NCBI GenBank assembly: GCA_014584345.1
Contig: JACTNB010000022.1
Coordinates: forward strand, 1-64,000
Direction: 5' to 3'
Length of the DNA stretch: 64,000 nucleotides
From: Planctomycetota bacterium
GTDB lineage: Bacteria > Planctomycetota > Planctomycetia > Planctomycetales > Planctomycetaceae
Part shown: in pieces, positions 1-9,300 of the stretch
How the letters are laid out: each line of letters opens with the position of its first letter
Position numbering within the stretch: position 1 is the stretch's first letter
The notes under the pieces: model-generated
Seen by the model: only the letters and a program-made list of their open reading frames with translations
Told to the model about the DNA's origin: nothing
Database searches by the model: none
Translations under genes and position numbers: made by a program

Positions 1-324
1 GCTGTCAATAACGGCGATTTTCGGTTCTTTGGGTCGGCCATTCTGCTGGCGAACCTTTTCGCGCAGTCGAGCATTCATCCGCTCGAACGTGCCGTCGTCT
101 CGCCATGTTTTGAAAAATTCATACACAGTTGGCCAGGGGGGAAACTCGTGCGGCAACATCCGCCACGCGCACCCTGTTCGCGTGATGTAAAACATTGCGT
201 TAACGACTTCGCGCATGTCGGTGCTGCGCGGTCTTCCTCCAGGTTTGGCCGGGGGAATCAGTGGTACGATCCGCTTCCATTGCGAAGCGGTCACGTCGGT
301 CGTGAATCGCTTCCGTGCATTCAT
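1..324 (-). CDS. IS5-type transposase, N-terminal part (cut by window edge)
   Basis: The reverse strand reads 108 residues from an ATG at 322-324 to the window edge without a stop. The product has the N-terminal layout of IS5/IS427-group transposases: a basic start (MNARKRFTTDVT), a conserved W-x-RIVPLIPP-x-KPGGRP block, an RT-G-x-WR-x-LPHEFPPW block, and the first catalytic aspartate in AVIDS at the extreme end. The rest of the DDE domain lies outside the window, so intactness cannot be judged. The IS outer end may lie near 382, where the reverse strand begins GAGAACGTATTTGAAAA, but the partner inverted repeat is not visible. The family is confident; the boundary is a guess. Confidence 0.75.
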   Translation of the reverse strand, partial: MNARKRFTTDVTASQWKRIVPLIPPAKPGGRPRSTDMREVVNAMFYITRTGCAWRMLPHEFPPWPTVYEFFKTWRDDGTFERMNARLREKVRQQNGRPKEPKIAVIDS

Positions 325-507
325 GACTGTACAATAAGAAATCTCTTAAACCACGAAATGACCGCTTTTCAAATACGTTCTCAGTCATTTCCCCGTTCGT
401 CAGGCACATCCTGACCAGCTCAACTGGATCATCAAATGGAATGGGAGATGAGTACATAGACCGATAGAATCGTAGGGGATTGGGTTACAGATCGCGGATA
501 TCAACTG

Positions 508-1266
508 ATGGCTGGGGCGAATATGCTATTGTGGATCATAGTCTCGGGAGTTGCGATGAGCCTGATTGCCCTCGTTGGCAGTCTGACGCTCGTTCTCAAG
601 CAATCCACTCTGGACAAGATCCTGCTTCCTCTCGTCGCCTTCGCTGCCGGGTCACTGATCGGCGGTGCCATGTTCCATATGATCCCGGCGTCCATTCATG
701 TGATGGGAAATGAGATTTCCGTCTATGTCTGGATCGTCGCCGGTTTCCTGATGTTTCTTGCACTCGAACAGTTTCTCAACTGGCACCACAGCCATCAGAC
801 CGAGGTCGAGAAGCGGGAGCCGTTGACGTATCTGATCCTGATTGCCGATGGGCTGCACAATTTCATTGGCGGGCTGTTCGTTGCCGCAAGTTTCCTGATC
901 GACTTTCGTTTGGGAGTCACCGCATGGCTGGCAGCAGCAGCCCATGAAGTCCCGCAGGAGCTTGGAGACTTCGCCGTGCTGCTCCACGGTGGATGGCAAA
1001 AAGAATGGGCGCTCCTTTACAACTTTCTCTCCGGACTGACCTTCCTCGTCGGCGGGCTGGTCGTATACGGTATCTCGGCCACAGTTGATGTCAGTTTTCT
1101 CGTTCCTTTCGCAGCCGGCAACTTCCTTTACATCGGTGCCGCCGACTTGATCCCGGAGATCAAGAAAGGAAGTTCCATGCGCACAAACACCATCCACTTT
1201 ATCGCGTTTGCCGCAGGTCTGGCCGTTTTGCTTGTCATGCGACTTTGGTTCCCGCATGGGCATTGA
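508..1266 (+). CDS. ZIP-family metal (zinc) transporter
   Basis: This 252-residue polytopic inner-membrane protein belongs to the ZIP family, which moves divalent metals such as zinc into the cytoplasm. About seven to eight hydrophobic segments are visible. The two diagnostic metal-site helices are present: ADGLHNF (H117, N118) and AAHEVPQELGDF (H146, E147, E151, D154). A short His-rich stretch (WHHSH, about residues 92-96) lies in the loop before them, as usual for the family. The start is uncertain: the ATG at 508 has no strong ribosome-binding site, and an ATG at 523 would remove five residues. It stands alone between an IS edge and a decayed region. Substrate preference cannot be read from sequence. 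Confidence 0.9.
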   Translation: MAGANMLLWIIVSGVAMSLIALVGSLTLVLKQSTLDKILLPLVAFAAGSLIGGAMFHMIPASIHVMGNEISVYVWIVAGFLMFLALEQFLNWHHSHQTEVEKREPLTYLILIADGLHNFIGGLFVAASFLIDFRLGVTAWLAAAAHEVPQELGDFAVLLHGGWQKEWALLYNFLSGLTFLVGGLVVYGISATVDVSFLVPFAAGNFLYIGAADLIPEIKKGSSMRTNTIHFIAFAAGLAVLLVMRLWFPHGH

Positions 1267-1319
1267 ACATGCAGAGCGGCTTCAGACTACCTGTCCGCCC
1301 ACGACGTCGTTTTGTTTGC

Positions 1320-1369
1320 CGCAGGGTGGCCCGACCGACTTGTCGGTTGGGGCGCGAAGCGACAAGATG
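1320..1369 (+). repeat. Short GC-rich repeat, copy 1
   Basis: The stretch GGGTGGCCCGACCG, an imperfect CGGT arm, and a GC-ACAAGA tail recurs in the opposite orientation at 1623-1672. Each copy carries its own CCGACCG/CGGTCGG hairpin. It looks like a small dispersed palindromic element in a gene-poor stretch. Nothing else is recognised between 1267 and 1700. Confidence 0.5.
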
Positions 1370-1622
1370 AATTGACCTTGTGCTACCATTCTGACCCGGG
1401 GTTCAATGAACGGCAGGATTGCCTGAATGGTCAAGCGACGTGTCTATGACTCTGAGAAACATATCCAGTTCGGGCAGGATTGGTCGAATCCGCAACGGAC
1501 TGGCCCTGGAGTTCAGCTCGCGGGTACGTGCAACAACGATCGTCGGTATTCCCAATGCGTGGCCTCCGGGATTGGAAATGGACGATGAATTCGTCGTTGG
1601 ATAGAGGTTGAGACTGGAAGGT

Positions 1623-1672
1623 GAAGCGTCTTGTTGCTACGCAACCCGACCGTTCCGGTCGGGCCACCCGCG
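1623..1672 (-). repeat. Short GC-rich repeat, copy 2 (inverted)
   Basis: This is the reverse-strand copy of the element at 1320-1369. Read on the minus strand it gives GGGTGGCCCGACCG, then a CGGTCGGG arm and a GCAACAAGACG tail. The internal stem is better preserved here than in copy 1. Confidence 0.5.
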
Positions 1673-1706
1673 GTTGATGTTGACACAACCAGAGCACCCG
1701 GCCTGA

Positions 1707-1741
1707 CTCCCTGACGGTCGCGGCTAGTTCGTCAATGTCAG
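1707..1741 (-). repeat. Fragment of the CTAGCCGCG dispersed repeat
   Basis: On the minus strand this reads CTGACATTGACGAACTAGCC and then GCGACCGTCAGGGAG. It matches 35096-35130 with only three differences over 35 bases. It sits exactly where the neighbouring DUF1559 reading frame ends, and it supplies that frame's stop codon. Confidence 0.6.
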
Positions 1742-2369
1742 TTGTTGTAGGCACCGCTGTTGCCGAAGTAACTGGTGTTCGGCATGGAGGCCATATAGTT
1801 TGGGTCGGCCGTGCCATGAATGTTGCGCACGGGGGTCCGCTCGGAATCACTCGGGCAAGGACCGTGGGAATTCTCGAAGGGCCACGATGGTCGACTTGTT
1901 GGTCCCTTCGAATATTCCGATGTTGAAATTCAGTTTATCGTAAAAGGCCGCCTGTTTGAGGAAGGGCAGGAGCAGAGCGCCCCAACTGGCACCATTGCCA
2001 TGCTCGAATGTCATCACGGAGCTATATCCACGAATGTGCCTCGGGGGAAACATCTTGTGTGTATCGCGGTAGTTATGTAACGCCAGTCCGCTCTGCTTGA
2101 GATTGTTCTTACAGGAAATGCGTTTCGCCGTTTCTCGCATCTGTTGCGCGTCCGGTAGCAGGAGGGCCACCTTAATGGCGATAATCGCTATGAATACCAG
2201 TACTTCGATTAGAGTAAGGCCAGAATGTAACCGTATTGCGCGAGAGCACCACTTGTCGACATCTTTCGAGAAAAGGGAGATGGCCCGCAGAATTGGGGCA
2301 CGGAATTTCAGACCCCTTGATAACTGCCGTGGTCGGATCAGATCGTTAAGACTATTTCATGGCAAAATG
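1738..2369 (-). pseudogene. DUF1559 prepilin-like protein, frameshifted and truncated
   Basis: Minus-strand translation shows the planctomycete DUF1559 signature. There is a type IV pilin-like N-terminus (GLTLIEVLVFIAIIAIKVA), then LLLPDAQQMRETAKRISCKN, NNLKQSGLALHNYRDTHKMF, and GASWGALLLPFLKQAAFYD. The frame breaks near 1850-1858 (EFPRSLPE-stop). It resumes in another frame as CPSDSERTPVRNIHGTADPN and then SYFGNSGAYNN before a stop at 1738. Intact family members usually run to about 300 residues, so at least half is missing. No ATG, GTG or TTG start lies in the open stretch upstream of GLTLIE. The lost start, the frameshift and the 3' truncation together support a pseudogene; a sequencing error could explain only the frameshift. 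Confidence 0.75.
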
Positions 2370-2424
2370 AAAATGTGTTTTTGATTTGTCGAGCCCCCTG
2401 TTCCCGCGGCAGCATCCAGTCCGA

Positions 2425-3639
2425 TCAGCCGACAATCACCAGGTTGTCGCGATGAACTGCTTCCAGAAACGACATGCTGCCCGAGCGCGCCAGGATTTCC
2501 TCCTTGCGACAGCCCAGAACGTTTCGGGCCTGGACCGAGTCGTAATTGGTCAAGCCACGCGCGAATTCGATGCCGTGCAGGTCCTTGATGGAAACGACCT
2601 CGCCCATTTCGAATTCCCCCTGCACCTCGCGAATGCCGATCGGCAACAGGGATGTACCCGACTCCACCATGGCCCGGCGGGCTCCGTCATCCACCACGAA
2701 ACTTCCCAGGGGATTCACGGTATATCCAATCCAGCGTTTCCAGGCGGGAATGAAACGCCCCGTCGCCAGAAAGGCCGTACCAACTTCCTCGCCCGCCAGA
2801 ATCTTTTCCAGCACGCGGTTGTCGTGCCCATTTGCAATAATGACGTTTTCCCCTACCGAGACGGCCCGCTTGACCGACATCAACTTCGACTGCATTCCTC
2901 CCGTGCCACGTGAACTCTGGGATGACCCGACGCAGTCGAACAGGCGATCCTCCCATTTTTCCACAGTGGAAATCACCCGACTGGCGGGATTGCGTGGGTC
3001 GCCATCGTACAATCCATCGATGACCGACAGGATAATCAACAGGGGAGCATCGAGCAGATTCGTCACCATCGCGGCCAACTGATCGTTGTCGCTGAACTTG
3101 GTGCCCGGCAGCAGCGCCTTGCATCGTCCGCCGACCAGGGGTTCGGATTCGCGAAACTGAGCATTGGCAAAGGGGCTGCGGATTTCATTGACGCTGACGG
3201 TGTCGTTTTCGTTGATGATTGGCACGCAGCCATACTCGAACAGAGTGCGCAAGGTATTGCGCACATTAAGATACCGTGAACGATTGCGGAAATCGTCGGC
3301 AGTGAGCAACAGTTGGGCCGCGTGATAGCCGTGCTGTCGAAAGGCTTGATCGTAGATTCCGATCAGATGAGCTTGTCCGGTGGCAGCGGCGGCCTGCACA
3401 TGCGGCAGATCGCGGGGCCGCTCCTTCAAGCCGAGCAGTGTCATGCCCGCCCCGATCGAGCCACTGGAAACCAGTACCACTTGCTTGCCTGCCATCCTCA
3501 GGGCATGCACCTGTTCCGCGAGCCGCGCAATCCGTCCCGGATCCAGGGCCAATTTTTCGTCGGAAAGGACGTTGGTACCCACCTTCACCACGAAGGTCCT
3601 GGCGGTTTCCGACAACTCCCTGCGCACCAGACTAGTCAT
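2425..3639 (-). CDS. proB: Glutamate 5-kinase (proline biosynthesis)
   Basis: Glutamate 5-kinase phosphorylates L-glutamate to glutamyl-5-phosphate, the first step of proline synthesis. The 404-residue protein has the amino-acid-kinase fold, with VVKVGTNVL near residue 17, VLVSSGSIGAGM near 55, PIINENDTVSVNEI near 140, and KFSDNDQLAAMV near 181. A C-terminal PUA domain (about 300-385) follows. I chose the ATG at 3637-3639 because it begins just before the kinase core; the frame stays open to 3813 but that extension is not family-like. An extra segment of about 25 residues (about 154-180, FANAQFRESEPLVGGRCKAL) separates NENDTVSV-NEI from the DNDQL motif, where standard ProB has almost no spacer. 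The gene follows an exported-protein gene 46 bases upstream and may be cotranscribed with it. Confidence 0.93.
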   Translation of the reverse strand: MTSLVRRELSETARTFVVKVGTNVLSDEKLALDPGRIARLAEQVHALRMAGKQVVLVSSGSIGAGMTLLGLKERPRDLPHVQAAAATGQAHLIGIYDQAFRQHGYHAAQLLLTADDFRNRSRYLNVRNTLRTLFEYGCVPIINENDTVSVNEIRSPFANAQFRESEPLVGGRCKALLPGTKFSDNDQLAAMVTNLLDAPLLIILSVIDGLYDGDPRNPASRVISTVEKWEDRLFDCVGSSQSSRGTGGMQSKLMSVKRAVSVGENVIIANGHDNRVLEKILAGEEVGTAFLATGRFIPAWKRWIGYTVNPLGSFVVDDGARRAMVESGTSLLPIGIREVQGEFEMGEVVSIKDLHGIEFARGLTNYDSVQARNVLGCRKEEILARSGSMSFLEAVHRDNLVIVG

Positions 3640-3685
3640 CCCTGCACTTCTCGATACGGTTTGCTGAAATATATTGCTGAAAAGG

Positions 3686-4426
3686 TTATCGACCGGTGGA
3701 GGAGGCATCCGCAGATTTAATGTCTCCCGTGATCCGTACCCGGTACTTTCCCGTGGCCTTGGCCTGGGGTGGCAGGTTGACCCGCAGGAAGAGTTGCCCC
3801 GTCGCGTCGGCATTCAGTTCATTTTTCTGCCCGATGTGAAACGGCTGCCCCGGTTTTCCCTTGTCGTCGACAATCATGCCCATCAGCGCGCCAAAAGGGA
3901 CCCCCAACGCCATTTCGGTTTTCACGTCTCCGGCTGCCACTCCTTCGGGATTGACCAGTTGGGAGAAAGTGACCCGGCAATCTCCTTCAGCCTGAAACCG
4001 GATGACTTTCCCCTTTTCCACAGCGACGCGGGCCGCCACCCAGCCCCGGCTGGCGTCGACTTCCGTATCGGCTTCGTTTTGAGCCAGTCGCACTTCGTCG
4101 AGTTGCTTGATTTTTTCTTCAATCGGCTTGGTTCCGGGGGCGAGTTTCAACATCGAACGCAACACCTCTTGCGCCTTTTCCAGTTCGCCCAGATCCTCGT
4201 ACTCCCGCGCCAGCTCCGCCGATGTGCGCAGGAAACTCTCGCGGGCCTCCTCGGCCTTCTTGTCGACCGTCACCACATTCCCGCCACGTCCGCCGGGCTT
4301 GCTGCCCAACCCCGTACTTTTCTGTCCCCAGGCGCCAGGGGGAATAACCCCGCCGAGCGTGAGCACCAGCACGCCAAGGATCCACCAGGAACCGCGTTTT
4401 GCGAGCGTAAACCGGCCTGTTTTCAT
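3686..4426 (-). CDS. Exported TPR-like protein of unknown function
   Basis: The 246-residue product starts with a basic segment and a hydrophobic helix (WWILGVLVLTLGGVI) ending at a possible AWG/Q cleavage site, so it is probably exported. The segment after the signal contains a helical pair resembling one TPR unit (AREYEDLGELEKAQEVLRSM). The C-terminal half is beta-rich, with GVPFGALMGMI, FHIGQKNELNADATGQLFLR and KYRVRITG. That pattern resembles the jelly-roll of PA-IL-like carbohydrate-binding domains, but only weakly. It lies just upstream of proB in the same direction. I do not recognise a specific function. Confidence 0.6.
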   Translation of the reverse strand: MKTGRFTLAKRGSWWILGVLVLTLGGVIPPGAWGQKSTGLGSKPGGRGGNVVTVDKKAEEARESFLRTSAELAREYEDLGELEKAQEVLRSMLKLAPGTKPIEEKIKQLDEVRLAQNEADTEVDASRGWVAARVAVEKGKVIRFQAEGDCRVTFSQLVNPEGVAAGDVKTEMALGVPFGALMGMIVDDKGKPGQPFHIGQKNELNADATGQLFLRVNLPPQAKATGKYRVRITGDIKSADASSTGR

Positions 4427-4562
4427 GATGTACCCCTTGTCCTCAAAATGGTGTCCTCGGGCAAACGTCCGATCTCATGCCTTGCGACACGGAACCGACC
4501 CACGGATTTTAACGGGAATACCACGTCACCGGCAATCGGACGCCCCCTGGCCGGTTGCGGAA

Positions 4563-6086
4563 TCACGTCGTTTTCAACAGCGGGGGCAAACGGTGTTCGG
4601 GAACGTTATCGTAGCTTTGCAGCATCGAAAACCGGCGAATCGAGGCAGGCAAACCGACGGCGGTAAACCCGGCATGCCCCGTGGCCGGGTAGGGGCCGCC
4701 GTGATTCATCGCAGGCGAAACCGCCACTCCGGTCGGCATTTTGTTGTTGAGCAGTCGGCCGACCTTGCGCCGCAGAATGGGCTCCAGATCGCGGTAGAAT
4801 TGTTCGTCCGCGGGCTGCTCCGTCAAGTAGACACATCCAGTCAGTTGCCCTTCGAGGGCGTCTGCAATCCGCAGCATGTCCGCCTCCGTGCTACCCGTCA
4901 CCAGTAGGGAACTGTTGCCGAACGCTTCCTGCTGAAATTCCAGGGGATGCTTCAAGAATTCGTCCGCGGAAATCCGCAACAGCGTGCTTTCGGTGTGGAA
5001 GCCCGGCCCCACGCAGGCCTTTCCTCCGGTCAGAATTTCCGCTCCGGCGGATGCCAGGCGACGAATGTTTTCCAGGAAATGCTCGCGCACGGGGGCGGAA
5101 AACAGCGGCCCACATTTCGAGGCGGCGAACCGCGCGGTCATTTCGGAAACCCATAGTTCCGCCTCGGGCCCCGCGGGTAAAATGATCAAACCGGGATTCG
5201 TGCAGAATTGCCCACTCCCCATCAGGCAGCTTCCGAAGAAATCATTCGCCAACTGTTCCGAAGACTGGCTTAAGTACCCAGGGAGCACGAACACGGGATT
5301 GATGCTCGACATTTCCAGATAGGACGGCTTCCCGCAGGCATCCGCTGCCGCCTTGATCTTCAACCCTCCCTGGCGAGATCCCGTGAAGGCAACCGAGGCG
5401 GTCCGCGCGTCCTGGATCATCCGCAGCCCCTCCTCGGGAGCCAGATGATACAGTAGTTGCACGAATCCTCCCGGAAACCCGCAGGTTTCCGCGGCTTGAG
5501 CGGCCAGTTCTCCAAACAGGCGGGTTGTGCCCGGGTGAGAAGGGTGCCCCTTGGCGATCACCGGATTTCCGGCCGCGATGGCCGCCGCGAAGTCCTGTCC
5601 AGAAATGCTGTTGATGGCCAGGGGAAAATTATTTGGCCCCAGCACGAAGACCGGCCCGATCGAGCGGTAACAGGAACGGATGTTGTTTTTCGTATCGAGG
5701 ACGGGCAATGCCCAGCCTCCGCCCCGGGCACATTCCGCCGCCACCTTCATCTGGTTGATGGCCCTGGGCAATTCGACATCCCGCAACCGCGGACTGATCG
5801 GCAAGGCCGTTTCCTGGTGCGCCAGGGCGACGATCCGATCGGCGTGAGCTTCCATGGCGGAGGCATAGGTTTCGAGGAACTTTGCGAAACGTTCGGCAGG
5901 CCAATCCCGAACGATGGCATCCGCCCGTGTAGCGGCTGCCAGTGCCAGATCAATTTCTTCCCAGGGGCTGACGGGAAATTCGTCGCCAATCTCCTCCCCG
6001 GTCACGGGATCGACTGCCCGAAATGTTGCCGTTCCCCGTGATGCCACCCAGGCACCATCAATCAAAACGTTTGCCTTGTTCGCCAT
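4563..6086 (-). CDS. Aldehyde dehydrogenase, 2-oxoglutarate-semialdehyde type
   Basis: This 507-residue NAD(P)-dependent aldehyde dehydrogenase resembles the 2,5-dioxopentanoate (2-oxoglutarate semialdehyde) dehydrogenase group. That group ends oxidative pentose, uronate or hydroxyproline catabolism at 2-oxoglutarate. Recognisable parts are FVLGPNNFPLAINSISGQDF, the NAD-binding AFTGSRQGG, YLEMSSINPVFVLPG in place of the usual LG-G motif, and the catalytic cysteine in GQFCTNPGLI. The ATG at 6084-6086 is favoured because MANKANVLIDGAWV begins the family's usual N-terminus; the open frame to 6209 is extra. No pathway partner is adjacent, so the substrate is inferred from similarity only. Confidence 0.8.
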   Translation of the reverse strand: MANKANVLIDGAWVASRGTATFRAVDPVTGEEIGDEFPVSPWEEIDLALAAATRADAIVRDWPAERFAKFLETYASAMEAHADRIVALAHQETALPISPRLRDVELPRAINQMKVAAECARGGGWALPVLDTKNNIRSCYRSIGPVFVLGPNNFPLAINSISGQDFAAAIAAGNPVIAKGHPSHPGTTRLFGELAAQAAETCGFPGGFVQLLYHLAPEEGLRMIQDARTASVAFTGSRQGGLKIKAAADACGKPSYLEMSSINPVFVLPGYLSQSSEQLANDFFGSCLMGSGQFCTNPGLIILPAGPEAELWVSEMTARFAASKCGPLFSAPVREHFLENIRRLASAGAEILTGGKACVGPGFHTESTLLRISADEFLKHPLEFQQEAFGNSSLLVTGSTEADMLRIADALEGQLTGCVYLTEQPADEQFYRDLEPILRRKVGRLLNNKMPTGVAVSPAMNHGGPYPATGHAGFTAVGLPASIRRFSMLQSYDNVPEHRLPPLLKTT

Positions 6087-6311
6087 GATGCACGAATTTC
6101 CTGCCAAGTCCTTGAAATGTTCATTTCGCCCAAGGGCTTCCCTGTTGAGCCGTCCGAGGAGCATATCAGAACGGGACAGGCTTTGCGAAGCGTTTCGCGG
6201 GAATCGCATTCCCCGGCTCCGCGCGGAAAGGGGCTGTTTTCGAGAGTTTTATGGGCCTGGAGTGGCACAATTCCGGCAACCCTGATTGATCACGAGAGCG
6301 GGAAGGGCCGG

Positions 6312-9300
6312 TTAAAATCGAGGGGGTGCCGTGGCGCCAACTGGTTTGGTTTCGCCCGGTTTGGTTTCCGTTTCGGTATCTCGTAATAAGTCGAGCTGGG
6401 TCCAATCGGCCCCCAGGGGGGTTTCTCCCTCGCCCCATTTCATGGCTTGGCATTGCTCGAACAACGAAAACGAGGCAGGCCGTAATTTCTTGGCATCGAT
6501 CACCGCCTCCCGAAGCAGGACCCCATCGTTTGCCAGCAACGGTTCCTTGACATGCCCCACTCCCCAGAAATCGATCCAGTTGCCCGCCAGATCCTGTTGC
6601 TTGAACAACTTTGTCACCTCGGGCGAGAAGCCATTTCGCGTCCCCCACCACCAGACCCGTCGTGGCAGTTCCTCGCTCCCGAAGGTCGCCGAGACAATCG
6701 TGGTGGGGGTGATTGCTCCCTTTTCCACCGCGACCGCCTGCACGAAAACGGATTTCGTCACATAGACATTGACAAACGGTTTGCCGTGCGGCTTGGGAGC
6801 CGCGACATCGAAGTGTATCACTCCGTTGCGGCCCGAAAAGGTATTGCGGGCCAACTCGACGCGCCCCGGGGCAGCCTCTTCGCCGCGGTGCTTGACCTGC
6901 AGCAGATGGGTTTGCGAAACCAGGATGGAATTCTGCAGTCGGAGATCGTGGGAGGCCAGATCGGCATCCACAATCGCCCCCCCATATTCCAGATAGGAAT
7001 CTTCCACCACGGCAAGACCTCGCGGGTTGCCGCTCCCCTGGATGCGGATCAACGATTTGAGCGCGGGATTGGCCAATAGGGGCCCCCGCACAAAACAGCG
7101 CTGTAGTTGAATGTTCGCGTTGAGAGCATCCAGCCAGACCTCGGGCATCGCATTCTTTTCATAGGGTTCCAGCCGATACACGCCTCCCGATATTTCCAGC
7201 GTGCCATTCTCCACCACAATCCAGGGCGTGGATTTCGACGGGGCGTCTCCCTTGCCCGGAACGGGACGGAATGTCAACGGAGCACGTCCTGCTTCCTGCT
7301 GGATTTCGAGGCGGACTTTCTTGCCGCGAATCCTGATCGGCGCGCAACTCCGCAACCCAAAGCCACGAACTTCCACCACAACGACGTCCGGCAATTCCTG
7401 GGAGGCCAGAAATTCTCCCAAGTTGACTTTAGTGGCATCAACCGTCAGACGGGGGGCATCGGCAGGGAAGGGTGTAGGAGAAATTTTTCCCGTTTCCGTG
7501 CTGCGTGCCATGGTCGAGCGCCAACTTTGTTCGGGGAGGAGCGGCGGCTTCAGTTGTTCCAACTGCTGCAAGGTCTCATCGCCGGGCAGCGCGGCCGTTG
7601 CCAGCCCCAGTTTGCGCAGGGATGCGATATCGGCAAATTCCAGGCTCCCCCGAGGAACGTCCGCCAGGCCTTTGGCATTCCAGGATCCGGTCAGCCCCGG
7701 GTTACCCCAGAATTCCTGCCAGGCCTGATCATCCATCGCCTCGAAAGCCGTGCGGGTTTTGTTGGCAGTGGCCTGCAGGCGGCGGCTCCAGCCCGCGAAC
7801 TGGCTGTTTTCGCTGATCCAGTTGATCTGGGACAATTTCCCGTTACCCGCGGTGGCCAGCACGTTCTCCGGCCATTCAATGATCCGCAGGAAGGGAGTCT
7901 CCGCGGATTGTGTACGGGCGACAAAGCTGGTCCGATTCATGCGCAGTTGCGTCGGCGGGACCGACACTTCCCGGGTGGTGTTCGTGAAGGTCAGTGGTGT
8001 CCCTTGGCAAAGCACGAGGGAATCGGCAAAGGCCAGATCCCGTTTCGTCAGCTCCCCCTGATCCGCTCCCGGGGAGGTCCCCCCCCTGGATGTTGTGTGG
8101 TTCAAAGTCAAGACCGGTTCGTCCCCCACGCATACCAGACAGCTTTGCAACAGAAATTTTACCCGGGAGGCGGAGATTTCAAACGGTCGCCACATCGGCC
8201 CGCGAATCAGCGACCTTTCCCAGACGCAGTTGAGTGAATTCGAGAAGGTTTGCGCGATGCTGCACAACGTCACGGCTCCCGCGCGGGTCTCTTCCTGGGT
8301 AAAGGAACAGCTCTTGACCATCACGTTCCCATCCAGGGATTTGATGAGAGTCAATTCGTTTTCCCCCGGCAGGTCGTACCCGAGCAAACCGAAGTGGAGA
8401 TTTTCCAGTACCAGATCCCCCCGGCGAATGGTGATCAGTCCATTCGCGAGCGCCCCGGTGGTATTCACCAGAATGGTGCCCGGGCTTTCCGCGCTTTTCG
8501 TGATAATCAACGATCGCCCGTCGATAATGATCGGTTGTTCCCAGCGATGTACGCCCGTGGTGCGCAGTTGAATCACCATCTCCTTGGCCGGCGTTTTCGC
8601 CAATGCCTCGGTGATTGAATGAGCAGAAGCCTCATCCGTGCGGACACTCGGGTTGACCACTGCGATCACGGGCCACTTGTTTTCAATGGCCTGGACTAGT
8701 TTCGCATTGGTCCCGTTCCCATTCAAATTCTCTCGCGACAGAACGGCATCGGCCGTGCGCCCGTTGCCGTTTTCCACGGTTTGCATCGCCTGGGGAGACT
8801 GTTCCGTCGTGGCGGCGGTCGCTTGATCTCCGCCTTCCGCCGCCCGTTCTTCCTGTTGCTGTTGCGCCAGGTCGATCAGGTTCACCTGCTTATTGCTGGC
8901 GGGACTCATGGCCCCCCCGATACTGGAAATCAGATACCAGGTAACCCCCACGGCGACCGCAAGGCCACATGCCAACCCGATATACACCAGCGGTTCCGTA
9001 TTGAATCCCTTTTTCTCCGAAGCGGGGACGTCATCAAGCGCGCGGCGTTCGCGCGGGGGCAGGGCATCGATCGGGGAACCCGAGGAGTTCGGTTTTTTCG
9101 TGCCGCTCCGAACGGACGAGCCTGCTCCGGAAGAAACCGGCAAGTCGTCGTCCTCGTCGTCACGTGCCCGCTCTTCCCGCGCACGGGAACGGGGGGGGGG
9201 ACTTTCCTCCGCCTCGGCAGCCAGAGCCGCCAGGTCCGTGGCGCTGATGTCCTTCTTGCTGGCTTTCACGGCTTTCAGGTCGTCCAGCAATTCCTGGGGT

